Shown here in pieces: positions 52,997 through 59,300 of a DNA stretch of 64,000 nt. The DNA is taken from positions 13,796,989-13,860,988 of the forward strand of contig OY726573.1 in NCBI GenBank assembly GCA_963383645.1, written 5' to 3'. The translations under genes were made by a program, and so were the position numbers. Position 1 is the stretch's first letter. Every line of letters starts with the position of its first letter. A model generated the notes under the pieces. It was given only the letters and a program-made list of their open reading frames with translations. It searched no databases and was not told where the DNA came from. This DNA is from Muscardinus avellanarius (Eukaryota; Chordata; Mammalia; Rodentia; Gliridae).

Positions 52997-53306
52997 AGGG
53001 AGAGGGAGAGGGAGAGGGAGAGGGAGAGGGAGAGGGAGAGAGAAAAGAGGAGAGGAGAGGAGAGGAGAGGAGAGGAGAGGAGAGGAGAGGAGAGGAGAGG
53101 AGAGGAGAGGAGAGAAAGCCAGCCAGCCAGCCAGGCGTGGTGGCGCACGTTTATAATCCCTGCGCTTGGGAGGCTGAGACAGGAGGATCGCGCAGGTTCG
53201 AAGCCAGCCTCAGCTACTTAGTGAGGCTCTCAGCAACTTAGCGAGACCCTGTTTCCAAATAAAATATAAAGGTAGGAAGCCTCTGGGTTCCACCCCCAGT
53301 ACCATC

Positions 53307-53359
<53 letters not shown>

Positions 53360-53437
53360 AAGAAAGAAAGATAAAATAGGGGTGGGGGTATAATTTGGAT
53401 GTAGAGATGTAGAATATCCCTGGGTTCAATCCCCAGC

Positions 53438-53485
<48 letters not shown>

Positions 53486-53634
53486 CACGCGCACACACAC
53501 TCACACACGCGCACGCTCTAAAGCATGCAGTATATAACTTTACCAATAATTAGAAACACACTTAAAATTTCAAGCAATCCTTAGAGTTGGGAGATGTACA
53601 ATAACGGTCAGACCAGTTTCTAGTATCTACTATC

Positions 53635-53671
<37 letters not shown>

Positions 53672-55621
53672 CAACACAGGGGTGTTTTGCCTCTAAGCTG
53701 ATTCCCAGCCCTATTTTATTTTTTTTTATTTTGAAACATGGTCTCATTAATTTACTGTGCACTGGCTTCAAATCTGCAATCCTCCTGTCTCAGGTTCCCA
53801 GTTACTGGGATTACAGGCATGCCCCACTGGGCCTGGCTTGAAGTTCTAATGTTTATTTTTATTTTATTTGTTTTATTTTTATTCTTTTGCAGTACTGGGG
53901 ATTAAACCCAAGGGCGTTCTATCTCTGAGCTACCACCCCCTCCCCGTGCCTTGTTATTGTTCATTTTGAAACAGGGTCTCTCTAAGTTGCTGAGAAGTTC
54001 TCTAAATGTCTGAGACTGGCCTCAAACCTGTGATCCTCTGATCTCAGGGCCCCAAGTACTAGGATTACAGGAGTGTGCTACCACACCCAGCTTTGTGAAA
54101 TTATTTCTAAATCTCCCTCGGCACCATAGTTTTTCCCATTTTTTTTTATGAAGCTCCTCCTAAGTTTGAATATCAAATGATTATATGATTAAGAAAACTG
54201 ACATTTTCCTAGGAGCACAGTACAACATTTCAAAGTTCCTTGAGACTGTCTGCTGAGCGGAAAAGTGAGTGCGCTTGGTTAGAACCATCTGCTCTGTTAT
54301 CAGAAATGAGACAGACAGGTGCAGAACTTTGCCAAGACTTTCAAAATTCAAAGTTCAGCAGAAACAGCCCTTGGAACTCTCTAGAACTTCTGGAAACAGT
54401 AGCACTCATTACATAATGTCAGTGTTTGATGGTAGGCTTCTTGTTTTTGTTTTTGTTTTTTTCGGGTCTGGGGATGGAACCCAGGGGCATTTGACCTCCC
54501 AGCTACACCCCCTGCCCTATTTTTTATTCTTTATTTTGAAACCGGGTCTCACTGAGTTGCAGAGGGCCTCACTAAGTAGCTGAGGCTGTCCGCGAACCGC
54601 GATCCTCCAGGTCTCAGCCTCCCGAATGCTGGGATTACAAGCGTGCGCCACCACGCCCGGCCTTGTTTTGGTTTGAATACCAGCACTGCTCCGTGAACCC
54701 TTAAACAAGGAGTTCTGCAGGTGTTACGGTTAGATAGATTGTCTCCTGAAGAGCTTACGTGTCAACGCTCAGAGTTGGTGAGATTAAGTCTGGAGGGTGG
54801 TGAGCTCATGGGTGATTTAGTGGGCCGTAACCTCAGCAGTGTGGAAATCCACTGTGTGACCGGTTCACCGGGCAGTAACCTGAGCACATGGCTACGGCTA
54901 GAGAAGGGGTGTCCTGGGGAGGTGGCTGGGGACTGTACGTGTGTCTATGAATCCCCTGCGTTGCTTGGTCTTTTGGCTCCAGCCACCATGGCAGGAAAGT
55001 AAAGCCTCCCTCTCTCCCTCTCTCTGCTTCACAGGGCTTCATCTTGAGCCCCACAGACCCAGCCTCATATGGACTCAACACCAAAGTCTCAAAAAAACTG
55101 TGAGCGAATAAACCCATCTTCCTTCCTCTATGTTGTTTTGGTTGGTTGTTTAGGTTATATCGGTGGGAATGTGGGCAGAGATAGCAGATGTGGACAATGA
55201 GCTGTTTCTAGGCTGTCGTCATGGCTTATGGCGTCAACCGAGGCTAAACTCCAAGAGCTGGTTAATAGAGTAGAAAAAGTGTGTGTGTGAGAGCCTAGTT
55301 CTGTGAGGCCGGCCTGTAATATACATGCTTGGGAGGCTAGGACAGGAGGATCACGGATTTGAGGCCAGTGTGTGATAACTTAGCGAAATCCTTTTTCAAA
55401 ATAAAAAATGACAGCCAGGCGTGGTGGCGCACACTTTTAATCCCAGCTCTTGGGAGGCTGAGACAGGAGGATCGCGCAGGTTCGAAGCCAGCCTCAGCTA
55501 CTTAGTGAGGCTCTCAGCAACTTAGTGAAACCCTGTTTCCAAATAAAGTATAAAAAAATAGGTCTGGGAGTATAGCCCAGAGGTAGAAAAGCCCCTGGGT
55601 TCTACCCCCAGTACCACAAAA

Positions 55622-55653
<32 letters not shown>

Positions 55654-55841
55654 GAGCTGGGCTTGGTGGCACACGCTTGTAATCCCAGTCCTTAAGAGTC
55701 TAAGATGGGAGGATGGCAAGTTTGTGGCCAGCTTCAGCAACTTAGTGAGAACCTGTTTCCAAATAAGAAATAAAATAGGTCTGGGGGGATGTAGCCTGGA
55801 GTTAGAAGGTCCTTGGGTTCCATCCCCAGTACCACGATGAA

Positions 55842-55888
<47 letters not shown>

Positions 55889-56306
55889 ATTAATATAGCT
55901 GGGGATGTAACTCAGAGGTAGAATGGTCTTGGGTACAATCCCCAGGGGGGTAAAAAAAAAAAAAAAAGAAAAAGAAAGAGAGAGAGAGAGAGAGAGAGTG
56001 TGTGTGTGTGTGTGTGTGTGTGTCCTATGCATGCACACACGTGCATCTGCAGTCTTATAGGTCAAAAAGAACATTTCTTAGAGGCTGGAACCAGTATGGT
56101 TCCAAATCACACACTGACGAGCCCAGTACTTTCAAGAGGAGGAAAAGGAGTGGGGCTGATTCTGTAGTCAAGGACACCTAGGGATTGTCTTTGCCCTGAA
56201 AAATAAGCCAAAGTGAGGACTCAGAGACCCAGCCAGTGTACTTTGCAAGTATAGGCGTGGCCCTGGGTAGGTAAATTTTTTGTTTTCTTTCTTTCTTCCT
56301 TCCTTC

Positions 56307-56353
<47 letters not shown>

Positions 56354-59300
56354 TCCTTCTTTTTTTGGTGGTCCTGGGGTTCCTGGAAGCCCTTCTACCT
56401 CCGGGCTACACTCCCAGACACCTATTTTTTAAATATATTTTTATTTGGAAACAGGATCTCTTAAGCCAGCAGGGCTGGCTTCGAACCTGCGCGATCCTCC
56501 TGTCTCCGCCTCCCAAGCACGGGGATTACAAGTGTGCCCACCACGCCCGGCATCTTTTTGTTTTCTATATGCTCTTTTTTAGGGAAAGTCCATGCTGCTA
56601 GTGTAGGGGAGAAAATGTCAGGGCGAATCACACCTGGATGGTGTCTGCTCACCAAACTGTACTTGTCCTTTACAGGCCCGGTGTCCGTGAGCAGTTTGGT
56701 CCTGGGATTCATTTTGAGGATATCTCCCGTTGTGGTGCCAAGGTAGAAAAAGCTGTCATCGCTGGCCATCTGGGAACAGAGAAAAAGTGACCTGAGGACA
56801 CACGTTCCTCGGGTGGCCTGCAAGGCCTGATCAGTGCAGGGAGGCGAGGCCCTGCTACCTCATGAAGTCCTTCAAACATGCTCACGGCGACTACTTCTAA
56901 CTCCACAGACTCAAATATGGCTAAGAATAGCCCAGTGTGATGGTGCACGCCTGGAATTAAGTACTTGGGAGGATGAGACAGGAGGATGGCAGGTTCAAGG
57001 CCAGTCTCGGCATCTTAGCGAGACCCTTACTTAGCAAGACCCTGTTTCCAAATAAAAAATAGAATAGGGGTGGGGATAGCTCAGAGGTAGAGTGCCTCTG
57101 GGTTCAATCCTCAATGCAAAGAAGGAAAGAAAGAAAGAAAGAAAGAGAGAAAGGGGAAGAGAAGAGAAACAAAGGAAAGAATGGTAAGAGTAGCTCAAAA
57201 GAAGTAGAATCAAGGCCAAAGATAGTCCTGGAGGAAATACTAGACTCACGTTAGCCTGTGCATTTTACCTGATGTATATTTGGGTATGATGTTAACGTGC
57301 TTATCCTGCCAGTCCCAACTCCAGAGACAAAAGCTGGGCCTGGTGGCACATGCTTGTAATCTTTGTACCTGAGAGGCTGAGACAGGAAGATGGCATGTTC
57401 GTGGCCAGCCTCAGAAACCATCTCTTGAGAGGCCTTCAGAGGGCTCCTAGGGAGAGGGTGTGCTCCACCAAAGAGGGTGTACATGTACTTTATCTCGTGT
57501 TCTCTAAAATCTGTATTTGAAAAATGACTATGCAGGGACTCTGGGCCCCGGACCAGACCGCGCAGAGCACGCCAGAACCCTGGAGAAACCGGGGCCTGGT
57601 TGCAAGGCCCCAGGCCCTGGGCCCCAGGCGGGGGTCAGGCGGGACATGCCAGACCCCCTGAGAAACCGGGGCTGGGTTGCAGGACCCTGAGCGCCAGGCG
57701 GGATCGCGCGGAGCACGCCAGACCTCTGGAGAAACCGGGGCCCAGTCACAAGGCCCTGGGCCCCGGGCAGAGTCCTGCAGAGCACACTGGACCCCTGGGG
57801 AAACTGGGCCCGGGTTACAGTGCTACTGAGTGCATGATCCCACAACCTCCTCAAACCACACATACTGTCTTCTCTTATTAAAAAAAAAAAAAAAAAGGAA
57901 AAGAAAAAGAAAAAGAAAAAAAATATATAGGAGAGGGGTCAAGAAGGCCATGGCGAATGCCAGGATACTGGAGATGCAGGCAAAACTTATCCAAATGAAC
58001 TGGAACTTTTGTAAAAATTCCCCACGAAGGAGGACTGCTTCTTTTCTACATTCTTAAGAATCTTGGACATCAACTGTAAGGAGAGAGTTTAGCGGAGACC
58101 TAGGAGAAAGGCGGTGTTGGAAGCGGTCTCCGCGATGGTGGTGGAGACTTGTATTCAGGAGAAGCAGAAATCGGATCCTACCAACCTTATTTTTTGGAGA
58201 AATTACACCAAACGTCGAATGCTACCGTCATGCATGCTTAGGAACACTGGACAACATTCTAAGTGGAAAAAGAGCTTGGGAAAGATTTGAAATGGTGGAG
58301 GCAGTGGCAATGGCAGTGGCCAGTACTCAGGGGAGGCAGAGATCTGATGCATTACACCTGGAACCTTTGAAGTAATAACCCCAGAGGCAGAATGCTACCA
58401 CCACGCACCCTCGAGAACGTGGGATAAATGGCTGGGCAAAGAGGGTGCTCGGATTGGAGCCTGCCAAGGGGTGAGGCCGGCAACGGACACAGCAAAGCTG
58501 TGATTGGAGCCTTCCATGAGGCAAGGCCAGTGTTGGAGCCTCCAAGGCCGGATCGGAGCCTGCCGAGGGGTTAGGCCAGTGCTGGGGCCAGTGACGCCGG
58601 GATCGGAGCCTGCTGTGAGGCAAGGCCGGTGCTGGGGCCTTCAAGGCTGGGATCGGAGTCTGCCAAGGGGTTAGGCCGGTGCCGAGCCAATGGCCGGCAT
58701 CAGAGCCTGCCATGAGGCAAGGACTCTACTGAGGCCTCCAAGGCCGGGATTAGAGCCTGCCGAGGGGTTAGGCCAGTGCCGGGGCCAGCAGCCGGGATTG
58801 GAGCCTGCTGTGAGGCTAGGCTGGTGCTGAGGCCTCCGAGGCTGGGATTGGAGCCAGCCGAGGGGTTAGGCCGGTGTGTGGGCCAGCGAGGCCAGAACCG
58901 GGGCCTCTCATGAGGCAAGGCTGCTACTTGAGCCAGCGAGTTCTGGATCAGTCCATCAGGTAGCTAGGCCACTACTGGGGCTGTCAAGAGTGGGATCGGT
59001 ACTTGCAACACGGCATGCACAGAGAAATATCGGAGAAAATAAAACCAGATGCTTCCCCTAATCAGCAATAACTAGGAGGAAAGGGGCAACAGGAAGAGGT
59101 TGAGCTATAGAAAGGGCCCTATAGTGAAGCAACTAATGTGACCAATCAGAGGGTATGTAATACTGGAGGATGGAGCCTCTTTAAAACGCAGGAGGTACAA
59201 AAATAAATGTATCAAAGTTAATCACCAAACAAGCATGGGATCGAGGGAGGGAGAGGGAATGGGATGGGGGCTGGATGAGGGCTAATTGGATGATGTGTGC

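Noticed and set aside
56034..56074. Small-RNA hairpin in alternating purine-pyrimidine sequence
   Set aside because: It is a simple dinucleotide tract with trivial self-complementarity, not a miRNA-like precursor.
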